Of a stretch of DNA of 64,000 bases, positions 13,265-43,900 are shown one piece after another. The notes beneath the pieces are model-generated. The model worked only from the letters and a program-made list of their open reading frames with translations, was not told the DNA's origin and ran no database searches. A program made the position numbers and the translations under genes. Source of the DNA: Piezodorus guildinii (Eukaryota > Arthropoda > Insecta > Hemiptera > Pentatomidae); NCBI GenBank assembly GCA_023052935.1, contig CM041297.1:107871563-107935562 (forward strand), read 5' to 3'. Position 1 is the stretch's first letter, and every line of letters begins with the position of its first letter.

Positions 13265-15305
13265 CTATGAAGATCACATTAAAAAAACTATAGATTGCCC
13301 CCTTATACAACATTAGCTGCTAATACGAGTAAAATTATAATTTATTCTCTCTATAACATGCTGTGCTATTAAATTTACTATGTAAATCAATATCATAAAT
13401 AACCATTTTGACAGCTGTTGTATTAATTTAATAAAAATTAATTCTTCTTAAGTTTTGTACTACAATACTTATAAAATTATCTAAGTAGGCTTGTTACTTT
13501 TCAGTTAAACATATTTCATGTTCATACATAAATATATGATTATTTATGCTAATATTTTAATTTTATTTTTATTATTATTATTATAAGTTAAACTTAGCAT
13601 AATTATTAATAATAATAAAAAATTACCTATCATTGTGACAAATTTAAAACTGAAAAAACATATATAGTACTACAACTATTCAATAATATATGTAGTTATT
13701 TACACTATGAACAAAAGTTTTTCAAGGAAATGATATACATAATAAATGGGTAGCAAAAAAGTCATGTAAAATATTACACCTCTTAAGAATCAACAATTAT
13801 ATACATGAAAAATAATATTTGCAAGACAAGCTATCATATGTTTAAAAAATAAAATTAAACATATAAACCACTGGTAAAGTTTGGTTAAACAATTTTTATT
13901 TAGCATTAAAATTTCCAATCATTATTTTATAAAATAAAACTGTGTTCAAATGTTAAAATCTAGTGCATTCACCTCTCAGCTTCCAATTACCTCCTTGCTT
14001 TAAATAGATTTTAAATGTTTACAATTAGTTTTAATTGAAATTATAAGTATCTATGGAAACACCTGTTCTTATAAAATAATATAAATGTTGAAATTATTAA
14101 CAAAAATAGCAACAAGATTTTTTTTTTTGTCATTTTCCAATCCCTTATATAACTTAATTTGTTACATAATAATGTTTCTAAAATCTTGAGTTTCTGATAT
14201 ATAAATATTTCTTGAAATGTTTTCAGCTTGGAAAAATATTTCTGCTTTCTTCTCCTTTTGTTATTTGTAAATTTCTTTCATAGTTTATATTTATAATTAT
14301 TTATTATAGCTTACAATGATAGGTGCTTCAATATTTCAAATTGGCAAAGTTAAATATCCTTGATGGGGGAAACTAATTAAAAATTCAACATTTAAACTCT
14401 GTCAGAATATTTAACAACCTACTACTGATATTAAAGACCACTTAATGATATATTGGAGTTTAATAAACATTACTAGAGCTATTTTTGTCAGAGAAAATTA
14501 CTAAAATTCCTAAGATCCAAAGTGTTAAGTGGTGGTACGTCAATTTTGATGAATAAGTCGCTTGACATCTATGTCACATATCTAACTACCAAAAATGTGC
14601 AATTTTACATTGGCAGGACTTTTCATTTTTGAACTAATTTCACAGCATACACATATCCTATTGCACAAACTTTAGTCATAAACAATAAGAGCATCTTAAG
14701 TCATTTATTTTCATTTGAAGGGGAAAAAAAAAATGTTACCATTAGCAAATTTCATTTATAGCTTACCAAAATTGTTTCCTATAAAAAAAAAATACAATAT
14801 TTAATCTGATGGAACATGAGGTCTCTAACATGATATTTGATGTTTGATTCCTTATCTCTTTATAAAACATAATATATTTAAAATTACATTTTTTAGTTCT
14901 TTTTCAATTAAAATTAAAGTGTCTCTGTCTTATTTTATTATTAAAATTAAGAATTATTTATGTTTATAATAATAATTTCATTCAAAAGTTTCACTTTCAA
15001 AACTTAATTTAGGGTCTTAAAATAAGTGTTTTTAGTTCAAATATAGTTCCCATTCTGATAACCAAGCCAACTTCAGTTTTTATAAATAGTCCAACAGTTC
15101 TACTGCACAATAGTGTAGGGAATAAAGCCAATTATCTCTAGAAAAAAATATAATTTTAAAAAGAAATGACAACTGTTCAGCCAACATACATTATTAAAAA
15201 TAGCAGTGAAAATAAATTAGGAAGGTAATATAATTTAATGTTATATAAAAATCTATGAATAACATGTATGTAAATGTTAAGATAATATTTTGATTATTTT
15301 AATAG
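13265..15305. other. Region 5' of SMYD, no supported exon
   Basis: This is AT-rich. The first exon or exons of the SMYD gene should lie here or further left, but I could not locate one encoding the missing N-terminus with a phase-2 donor. About 14365-14510 resembles a decayed minus-strand copy of the dispersed repeat at 35575, 58041 and 62605 (shared order: aacatttaaactctgtcag, then gatatt, then ttattag/agagc). Confidence 0.4.
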
Positions 15306-17188
15306 GTATGTTATTGCTGGGCGTGATTTGAAGGCCGGTGAAGAAATATTTCAAGAGGAAGTTTTCTCAATAGGACCAAAAGCGGGTACCCATTTAATTT
15401 GTTTAGGTTGCTATTTGCCTCTGGAAGAATTAAAGTTGTGTAATAAATGCAAGTAAGTAAGATATTTACAGGTATCACATACCATGAATTTAGATAATAT
15501 GATTTATAGTAAACAGTATTTTGTCCCCAATAAAACTAAAATAAATATGATCTTTTGTCCAATCATTTACTTTTTGCATATTTTAAAGCTCAGTTCAGAT
15601 ACTAGCTTTAAATTGTTGCTATACAACACAGATGGCCTATTTGTTCTCCTGAATGTAGTCAAGACCCATGGCATAAAAATTATGAATGTGAAGTATTCTC
15701 ACAGAAAGGAGTTAAATTAAACGAAGAAGGTAATTTGTTTCCATTATTCTTCTAAATTTGTTTACCCCTTTCTCCTAATAGTGTGTGTTTAATCAATCAA
15801 AATCAAGCATATTTTATCTTACTAACAAATAAGGTTTTTTTTTCTCCTAGAACATTCAAATCCTGTCACATTTTACCCAAAATCCACAATAAACATTATG
15901 TTCATTGATAAACAAATGTAACAATACGACGATCCTTGTTAATATTTTCTATATAATAGGTCAATTTTTAGGTTTCAGTAATAAATCTCAAGAATGTATG
16001 CACCTTTTTACTAAGTATGAATGTATATATTTGTATTGTTTTATATGAAAAATAAATATTCCTGAACACTAACACATATAATCTTTATGTTTTATAATTT
16101 ACCACCTTCTTACTAGAACGGTTTCAAACAATAATCCATACTAATTATGAAACTATTCTTAGTCCAATCACTGATGACTTGGAACAAAAGGACCATTCTC
16201 AAATCAGAATCAATATATAAACTAAAAATTAAGCATTATTCTGATTATCCAAATTTCATATGTCATAAATATTTTCTTCTTTAGCATCTCAGAATTTTCC
16301 TCATCCTTATCTGTAATGGAACAAACTTTTTTTAAGCCACCAACACATTTCCTTGGTAATGGAACAATTCCATATAATGGAATAAATAAATGGGAACAAT
16401 AACAGGAATACATATTATTAAAAATATATGTAAGTTCAAATAAATAATGTGTAAAAAAGAGTCAACCATTCGAAGTATAAAATTTTATTATATATTTTTA
16501 CCCTTTTCTTCTTTTTGTATTAATATTTTAATATATAAATGTTTCTATGGCCTTTTGGACCTGGCTATTTAAAAAACCTTACATCTAATGAAGTTTTCTT
16601 ATTTTTATATGATACCCATGTATGTTCATACCAGTATTAATGTATTGTGATTTAAATATATTTTATTGTTAATTATGAAGCTCAGTGAAGGTTCTGACAT
16701 ATATATATATTTTTTTTCTTGAAAGCATGCTAGAGGATTGATCCTTTATTGTCTGATGCCATTAATTGTAAGTCCGTTAATTTGTTTTTTTTTAACATGT
16801 ACTATAGTTTTAACAACAAAGAAATTGTGAGGTATCTAACTATGCACAAAGCTAATCCCAACTAAATATTAAAATATTTGGTATCCCATCCACAATCAGT
16901 CTATTGGATACCAATCCATTCATGGGAATCTATTACTACTAAAGAAAAAAAAAAAACAGCTCTAAATAAGAATATGTGTTTACAGAGGATATAAGTGCAC
17001 AGTTAGAATGCATAACTCCATTAAGAACACTTATCGCATCTGAAAAACAAAATGAGCGATGGGAAAAAGAAGTCAACCAAATGGAGGCTCATACTGAGGA
17101 AAGAAGGCAAAAGACAGAATGGGCAGCTGAACAAGTGAATGTTGTTAAATTTCTTACTGAGGCTTGCAAGTTAAAAGATCGGTAGCTA

Positions 17189-17219
<31 letters not shown>

Positions 17220-19568
17220 ACACTGTTTCAAAGATTAAAAAATATATATATTTATTTGTTCTTTATAGGTTTAATGAAGAAAAAATAGAAAAGATATGTG
17301 GGATTCTGGAAGTTAACTGTTTTGAAGTAATAACAAAACTTGGAATCTCAATTAGAGGTCTATATCCACAAATGGCTCTCCTAAACCATAACTGCATTGC
17401 TAATACCACACATTCTGTTTTTCTAGACAAAAATTATAGGTATGCCCATTGAATCCCTGAAGTGATATATATATATTTTTAATTTTATCTTATCCTCCTA
17501 CATAAGGACTATTTATTTATATTAAAAAGGCAAAACATCAGAATATAATTTAATAAATACAATATATTTGGCAACAATTTCAAAACATTTGTAAATGAAC
17601 CTAGCAAACCAGGAAATTCCTGTAGTATTATGAGCAACAATAGTTTTTGACACTAGATAGATTATTATAGATTTTATTTCAAATATTCTCAAGACATTCA
17701 ACTCATTAGCTTTTCGGATGATTCATGCTTATATTTTGAAATCAAGACAATGATTTGAAAACGTTAGAGCTTAAAAGGTTTCTATTACTCAATGATTAAA
17801 ATTAAAACCTTATACATTTATATAAATGATAATTTTTTTTAAAGATTACAGCTACGAACAACAGTTGACACAAAATGTGGTAATGAACTTTTTTCATCGT
17901 ATACAAGCAGTCTCCAGCCAACAATAATCAGACGCGCAAGGCTTAGAGAATGCAAATATTTTGACTGCACCTGTGCTCGTTGTTCAGATCCTACTGAAAT
18001 GGGAACACATATGGGAACCTTTAAATGCACTAAATGTGATAATGGCATCATTACATCTACACAGCCTTTAGGTGAATTTAATGAAGTTTTTTTCCAATAT
18101 AATAATTTATATGAAGTCAAAAAAGATTAAATTTAATATAAGTATAAAATGTATTTATTTAGATGGCTTATTTATATTTTAAGTATAATTTGTTACATGA
18201 TTTTATCCAGTTAAATATTGCGAATTGTTTGGCAAATCCCTAATATGTAACAAATATAGAATGAGAACTAGCATGCTGCCTTGTAAAACATCCTCACTTA
18301 TTCAATTTAACTTGAATATTCATTCTTCCTGTTTTCTTTCAGTGATATATGATTGTAACAGTGCCCAGAATACTTCCTGGAAATCTATAACCAAATCATT
18401 ATATACATTTATATATTGTTGTGGTTTTTCACTTCCTCTTACCTCCCAAAGCAATAAAAAAAAAAGCAGTAATTTATAGATAGATCTACTGTTTTTGCCA
18501 GTCAGGGAGAAATCTACTTCTTTTATTTTTAATCCACCAGGTTAAGATTTATTTGATTCAACTTCATTATAATTATTTTTAAAAAAATATTTATTTATTT
18601 TTTAGATGACAATGCACCTTGGAAATGCAGCCATTGTGATAATGGAATAACAGGGAATGGAATACAGAGAATTTATCTCGCAATTCAAGAAGATATGGCC
18701 GAACTTGAACAAATGGAAATGAATGGAGAAAAACTTGAGGCTACTGAAAAGGTATGTGCTTCATTCATTTATTTATTTGTCTTTATTTATTCATTATTAA
18801 TAAGTAGTAACGTATAAAATAATTTTCAATGATAAAAATGATAATTCTAATGTAAGGAAATTGTATTAAAAAATTATCTAATGTAGATTGATTAGTATGC
18901 TGCGTACAACAAAGCAACCCAATGTATCTGAGCAGCATAATGTTTAAAAAGCATTTTTCTCTCTAAATAAATTTTATAAATATTTAAATAATAAACTCAA
19001 TTCTTGCAGTTATTGAGAAAATATAAAAGTGTTCTGCATCCAAGAAATGGTTCAAATGTTCTTTTATGGCACAGCTTAAGTCAAATGTATGGCCACACAG
19101 AAGGATATTCTTTAGATATGTTGCCAGATTTACTTCTTGAAAGAAAGTCAAAATTCTGTAAGGACCTCCTCGATATTTTGAATGTTGTTGAACCAGGCCT
19201 TACAAGAATAAGAGGTATTATTTAAACCTTATTTATAATAAAATATAAGGATACCTGCTTCTTCTTTATTTTAATAAGACATTTGTCTATAAATGATATA
19301 AATGGTTCATTAAAAGTAGCATAATTACTTTTCAGGTTTAACACTATTTGAATACCATATTGGATGCCTACTATACACTAAAAGTCGCTTTCAACATGGA
19401 GAATTCAATAAGGATGCGTTAAAAGAGAGAATAGAATCAGTAGTTGATATATTAAAGGAATGCTACCAAATTTTAAGTCTCGAACCTGAAGGAAGTCCTG
19501 AAGCAATGCTTGCAGTTTCTGCTCAGCAATCTATCAACCAACTTATTGAATCTGTAGAACAATTATAG
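15306..19568 (+). CDS. SMYD-type SET and MYND domain protein, 5' end missing, eight exons
   Basis: This is a probable protein-lysine methyltransferase of the SMYD (SmydA-like) family. Exons: 15306-15452, 15632-15729, 16986-17181, 17269-17439, 17845-18071, 18606-18751, 19010-19214, 19336-19568 (stop TAG). That gives 473 residues; the first visible exon starts in phase 2, so at least one upstream exon is missing. The visible N-terminus YVIAGRDLKAGEEIF is the SET S-strand. The MYND zinc finger follows (CLGC, CNKC, CSPEC, H-x3-C), embedded in the split SET domain as in the family. SET motifs are NHNCIANTTH and GNELFSSY. The post-SET part has CTCARC and two further CxxC pairs, then a helical C-terminal region. 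All splice sites are GT-AG. AATAAA occurs at 19620 and 19641. Which insect paralogue it is, and whether it is catalytically active, cannot be said. Confidence 0.9.
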
Positions 19569-19619
19569 TAACCTTTAAAAGTAATGTAGAAAGGATATGA
19601 ATGATAATATTTAATTTTG

Positions 19620-19646
19620 AATAAACACTGCCTAATAATTAATAAA
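19620..19646 (+). terminator. SMYD polyadenylation signals
   Basis: Two AATAAA hexamers (19620-19625 and 19641-19646) lie 52 and 73 nt after the SMYD stop codon, in a short AT-rich 3' UTR. Confidence 0.6.
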
Positions 19647-20938
19647 AAAGTTGTTGCTTAGACTTTTATTATATTCATATTTCACCAACTCATTCAGAAG
19701 TATTGAGTTGGCTATGTGAAGAACTTGATAACACTGTTTTCGTAACTTGATTTTGTTCTTATACTTAATGTCATGATTATGATTTTTATGCTATAAATAT
19801 AATCACAAATAAATTAATTATTTTCAGATGAAATTAGTTTCTATTATTATTATTATTAATTAGTGAAAATACTAATTTGTTCAGTAGTATTATCATTTAA
19901 AATACAAGCAGACAAAGCAGATTAAAAAGAAAACATACCTCATGAATAAAGTATTTAATTTACTGACATTAGGCATACTATTAAACAATAATAATAATAA
20001 AGACATATAAAGAAGGAAAAAACAATAGATGATATAATATAATATAAAAAATGTTAAGGAAATACATATGAAAAAGTAAATAGTGTATATATGAAACATA
20101 TATAAACATAAAAGCATATTATTTATTTTTATAAACAAGTCAATGTTTCATCAATCCAGGTATCCTATGGAAAAAAAATATGTATAAATGAGCATCTCAA
20201 ACCAACAGCTAAAAAGAGAAAACTTCACACCGAAATATTCAAAAAAATATTGATCCAGATGTCTTCTAGCTTCACCTGGAATCTTGCATTTATGTATATA
20301 TTCAAACACTAACAAATACCTATTAATCAAGTATTATATAAAATTTTAGAGTAAGTATTATATAAAAGAATAAGTCAATCATTGTAGTTACAATAATGAT
20401 GCTTCAAATTATAATAATTTAAAATATCACCTCAATAAATTTTCTTTATTGAGTTTTTCTGGTAGTAAACAAAAATACAAAGAGAATTTGACACACTCCA
20501 AAATACTTCTTGGCATCAATATCCCATTTTAAATTTAAACAAGTCAATATCCTGAGGGTAAAATATTTATTTCAGAAAGTTGAATGTCCATTTTTTTTTC
20601 CCTGTAACTTGATTTTTTACTCATTGTTTGTCAGGAATATAGTTTATTTGTACTTTTTTTTTTTTTTACCTTTTTCATTCCATTAAAAATAGTATATTCT
20701 GGATTGTTCCTATTTGGAAAGATTTCAAAACTGTTTTTAGATTGTTCTTTGATGGTCTAGAATGTTTCTGAACATTCCACAGCATTTTTAAAATTTCAAA
20801 CAATACTTTATTAAATTTTTTTTTTTAAACTTGAGAATGAATTTGAATGATACATTTCTGTTTAATGATAGAAAAAATGTGAACTTAATTTTAACACTCA
20901 ATAATTTTAAATGTTAACAAACAGAAAATACATTATAA

Positions 20939-21142
20939 TTATATAGATATAACAAAATGGTCAAGAGTTGTGGGATTAAAATGAATTCTGGCAATCTCTT
21001 TACTTGTTATTCTGCCCTCCTGATCTTCAAGACCTGTATGATCTAAAGCCTCCAAATAATGGCAACTTACCAGATTTTGCACTGGCATTTGATAAGATGA
21101 ATGAAGCAGATTTGCCAATTGCAATTTATCTGCAGACAGTAC
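20939..21142 (-). CDS. Unrecognised ORF or terminal exon between SMYD and NKAP
   Basis: On the minus strand a good acceptor (ctttttcag) at 21143 opens a frame reading VLSADKLQLANLLHSSYQ, then EGRITSKEIARIHFNPTT, and ending at a stop at 20939; about 68 codons. Amino acid composition is ordinary, unlike the low-complexity shadow frames nearby. A second possible donor (CTG|gtaagt) lies inside it, near 21070. No partner exon in phase could be identified: the last NKAP exons do not splice to it in this frame. I do not recognise the product. Confidence 0.3.
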   Translation of the reverse strand, partial: VLSADKLQLANLLHSSYQMPVQNLVSCHYLEALDHTGLEDQEGRITSKEIARIHFNPTTLDHFVISI

Positions 21143-21688
21143 CTGAAAAAGGGAGTGACAGATTTAATAAGTGAGGGAGATAAGTGGTTTCAGAATCTGC
21201 TTGGTGTTAAGATCTAAGAAGTAGTATTTTATTCTTGATGCATAAATGAGCTATTTAGACAAAAATATGGACTAGAAAAAATAACTGGACAGGCAGGAGA
21301 AGATAACTGAAAAAATACAGTTCTATAGAGGTAGTTTTATTTTATGAATCCGAAAATATGATCTGGAAGAGAAGTTTTGTGCTGCTTATTCTAGAAGGAT
21401 GAAAAGCAGAAGTTAAGGTTTTAGTAAAAAAATAAATAAATTAGAAAGTTTTAAATCCTTATTTATTCACCTCATTTTAAAAGAAATTAAATAACTAGAG
21501 ACAATTATGTGATAATTATATTTACATACTCAACATGTATGGATAAATTATAAAAATCATACATTTTTTTTTTCTAGCAAAATAAATTTGTGACTATTTA
21601 CATTTATTTACAAATGAATATAGACAAACATAATTTATATTTGTATTATTATTTAGAAGAAATGAATTCTACAAATATTTGCATTCAA

Positions 21689-40210
<18,522 letters not shown>

Positions 40211-40974
40211 TATCAATCATGAACTACTAATAAAAATCTGTCAAAAAGCATCAAACATCAAAAGAAAACTAATTAAACTAATAACACTTATTCTCCAAAT
40301 TTACAATTGATCACTGGTTGACAAAACAAACTGAAAACAAACATGAGCCTTCTTAGTGGTTATCAATATATCAGTTTAACCAACTTTACAAACATTTCAT
40401 TAAAAAATCATTGCAGTATTATTGGCTTTCTCCTTATAATAATGATAATAAATATAATAATATTTCACTCTTTGTGATGAAATATTTACGCAATTAATTC
40501 ATTGTCTTCCTATCTGCATAATAGACAATTATACCTACTACAAACTATGACAGATTTATTTTTTAAATTCAGTCAAATTTTGTGAAAGAATGTTAAGATA
40601 ACTACTAAGAAGGATGTCATTTATCAATTTTAAAGAAAAACGTTGGTTTAAATCTTGTAGAGGATTCGAAGAAAGTAAACTTAATGAAACCCAAAAATTT
40701 ACGGAGCAAATGGAAAATTTATTAAATTAAACTAAATTTCGAAGAAATTAATTAGTTATACTATAAATATTTGATCTAAGAAATATCGTTTTCTAAAGTT
40801 TAAGAATTTTAAATTAAATTCGAATTTAAAATGGTTGGGAGAAAATGGATTAACACCCCCATACGAAAATATAGAAGGCGTTGGTATTATTCCTGCTGGT
40901 TTTGTTGCATGTCTAATCTTGGGTCGCCGGTATAGTGTGTTTCGTTAATAAAGAGTTATTTAGTGGTTTCGAAA
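40211..40974. promoter_or_regulatory. Divergent NKAP / CAND1 promoter region
   Basis: 764 bp separate the NKAP start codon (minus) from the CAND1 start codon (plus). The region must hold both transcription starts unless an unseen 5' UTR exon exists. A CpG-bearing stretch near CAND1 (ggcgttgg at about 40876, gggtcgccgg at about 40921) is the best candidate core. No convincing TATA box was seen at a fixed distance. No regulatory factor site is claimed. Confidence 0.6.
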
Positions 40975-43900
40975 ATGGCTAACGTTTCGTATCAAATAGC
41001 AAATTTGTTGGAGAAGGTATCTAGTCATTTATATTTTTCCCAATCCTTTTGTATTACTTAATTTTACAATTATAGGTTATTATTCTGTGCATTTGTACAT
41101 GTAGTTCATCTCAGTTTTTGTTAATATTATTAGATGACATCTAGTGATAAGGATTTTCGGTTTATGGCAACTAATGATCTGATGTCTGAGCTCCAGAAGG
41201 ATAGTATCAAATTGGATGATGATTCAGAAAGAAAAGTTGTGAGGATGTTGTTAAAACTTCTGGAAGATAAAAATGGTGAAGTACAGAATCTTGCTGTCAA
41301 ATGGTATGTTCATCATTAACAGTCGATCATTGATTGTTTTATGTTTGTTTCTTACTACTGCTGTTTTTTAGTCTTGGACCATTGGTTAACAAAGTGAAGG
41401 AATACCAGGTGGAAACTATTGTTGACTCTCTTTGCAGTAACATGGTGTCTGATAAGGAACAATTAAGAGATATTTCTAGTATTGGATTGAAAACTGTAAT
41501 CAGTGAGCTTCCATTAGCATCTACAGGTTTGGCAGCTAATGTTTGTAAGCGAATCACTGGAAAATTGAGCTCAGCAATTGAGAAGGTGTTGTTTTTAGAA
41601 TTTATTTATTAGATTCCTAATTTTTATTTTAAAATTTACCTATCACCTCCTGTTGTTTTAGCAAGAAGACGTGTCAGTGCAATTAGAAGCTCTTGATATT
41701 TTGGCAGATTTGCTTTCAAGATTTGGGGGTTTGTTAGTGTCATTTCACCCCACGATATTGAATGCTTTACTACCTCAACTGTCATCCCCAAGGCAGGCAG
41801 TTAGAAAAAGGTTCTTATCAGTTTATTTATTATGGTTTATTTAGCCTAAGAATAATTATTTCATGTTTTAGATTCATTATTTTTAATTTCCACTAATAGG
41901 ATTATAATTGATTGACGTATATATGTGTTCTAAGTGGAGTTGTAACATGGTTTGGATTTAACTTGTTAAATCTTTAATTTGTTTACTTAGTGATTGATGA
42001 ACTTAGTTACAAATGTTATAAAGTTATTAGTCTGACCTTCAAGTTTTAATTGTATTTGTTTAATGATTTACAATTAATATAGGTTTTAGTCTTTTAAATT
42101 TTTTGCTACCCAACAATTGCCACCCTAATTTTATTGTTTACTAGCTATTTATTTCAATGTATAATTGATGTGTGATAAAGTACATTCTGTGCTGTAGAGT
42201 TTTCTTAACTTATGTAAAATATCTAATTTTAGTGAATTAAATCTTTCAACCACTATTCCATGTTATTTAATATACCTATTTTTTTTAATTAAATTTATTT
42301 GTTTCTTATAAAAATAATCTTTATACTATCATTATAAATCAATGCTACCACTTTTTTTTTTTTTAATATATAAGCTGTGAAGTGTTACTAGTTTGTTATA
42401 ATGTTGAAGATGATAATTTGTTTGATAGTATTTTAGAAAGTATAGAAGGACCTAATAATAATGTTATATCGACTTATGATTCAGCACAATTTCTCTCTTA
42501 GCTAAAAATAATTTTTCTCTGTTATATTCATTTATGTTAAAATATGTTTTGTTTTAGTTATTGAATATTGTTTATTGCTTGTTTTATGTTTATTTAAAAG
42601 AAAAAAATTTTTTTTACAGGACCATAGTTGCATTGAGCCATTTGGTTATGTCTTGTAATCAAAATTTGTACAAGAAACTTATTGAAGTACTTCTTGATGG
42701 ACTTACTAGGGATTCCAATTCTTCAACAGTCCGCACTTATATACAATGTATAGCTGCCATATGGTAATAATCTAATAATCACTACTTCATTAATATTTTG
42801 TTTTATTCAGGATTTAAGCTATCTTTATATTTTAAGGTTCTTATTATATAATAATCCTGTTATTAAGACTGTATTTTTTTTATTTGTTGTAAAATAAACT
42901 TATCTGATAAGCCTCCATTACTTTAGTTCTTTGATGAGATGAGTATTCATCTTATAATTTACCACAAATAATCTTAAATGTTCTAATTGGTTCTCTGGAA
43001 GCTGTAGTGATAAGAATTTTTTGAGATGTGGTGTAGATCAAGAGCAATTATCTCAATATATTTTTATTTAATTATCTCTGTATGTATGGGAGGTGACCTT
43101 AAAAAATCTTACTTAAAGGTAAAAACTTCTATGTAAAATAGAATCTTCCCTTTATAGACTTTTTAACATAACATTTTCACACCGGCGCTGATTTTCAATG
43201 TCTGCTCTGTATGGTGGCGCTCAAATTTATGCCACATTTCATCGATTATTATTACTGTTTAGACCTGTATATGAGTTGTACGTTTGCTAACAGTCTAGTT
43301 AGTGCTTATTTTGAAATTTGTGTAATTGTGCTGTTTTTTCATCCTAAGCTTAGATTTCTACCATTAAGTATAACTCGAAAGGCAGTTAAAATGTTTAATT
43401 TTTGTTTACTATTTAGCACTTATAAATAATAGACAACATGGATTTAAAAATACCTATGGTACGCCCTGTCCGATGAGAATGACTAATGTGGGCCACCGGT
43501 GGTACGCGCTGCCCCATGGGACAAACTAGTGTGGGCCACCGGTGTGAACGTGTTAAGTAATTTCTATCTACTTTTGCATTTAGGGGAATCGCATACAATT
43601 CAATAAGTCCTTTTCATTATATTGACAATTGACGTTATGATAATTTTTAATCAATAAAAAAAGGTTATATTTTATGGAATTTTCCTGATAATATTAATCG
43701 TCAGTGTAAGAATTGATTAATGTTTTATTTTGATAGTCGACAAGCAGGTCACAGATTTGGAGAACATCTCGACAGAGTAATGGCTCTTATAGTTAGCTAT
43801 AGTTCTCGAGAAGATGATGAATTGAGAGAATTCTGCCTCCAAGCTACTCAAGCTTTTGTTCATAAATGCCCTAAAGAAATTACACCACATATAAATACTG

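Noticed and set aside
17839..18120. Minus-strand 93-codon ORF in the SMYD gene
   Set aside because: It overlaps a well-supported plus-strand SET/post-SET exon and is a shadow.
41339..41557. Minus-strand ORFs opposite CAND1, VDAC and LINE exons
   Set aside because: They are mirror frames of real exons, have no splice signals or start context of their own, and give no protein-like sequence.
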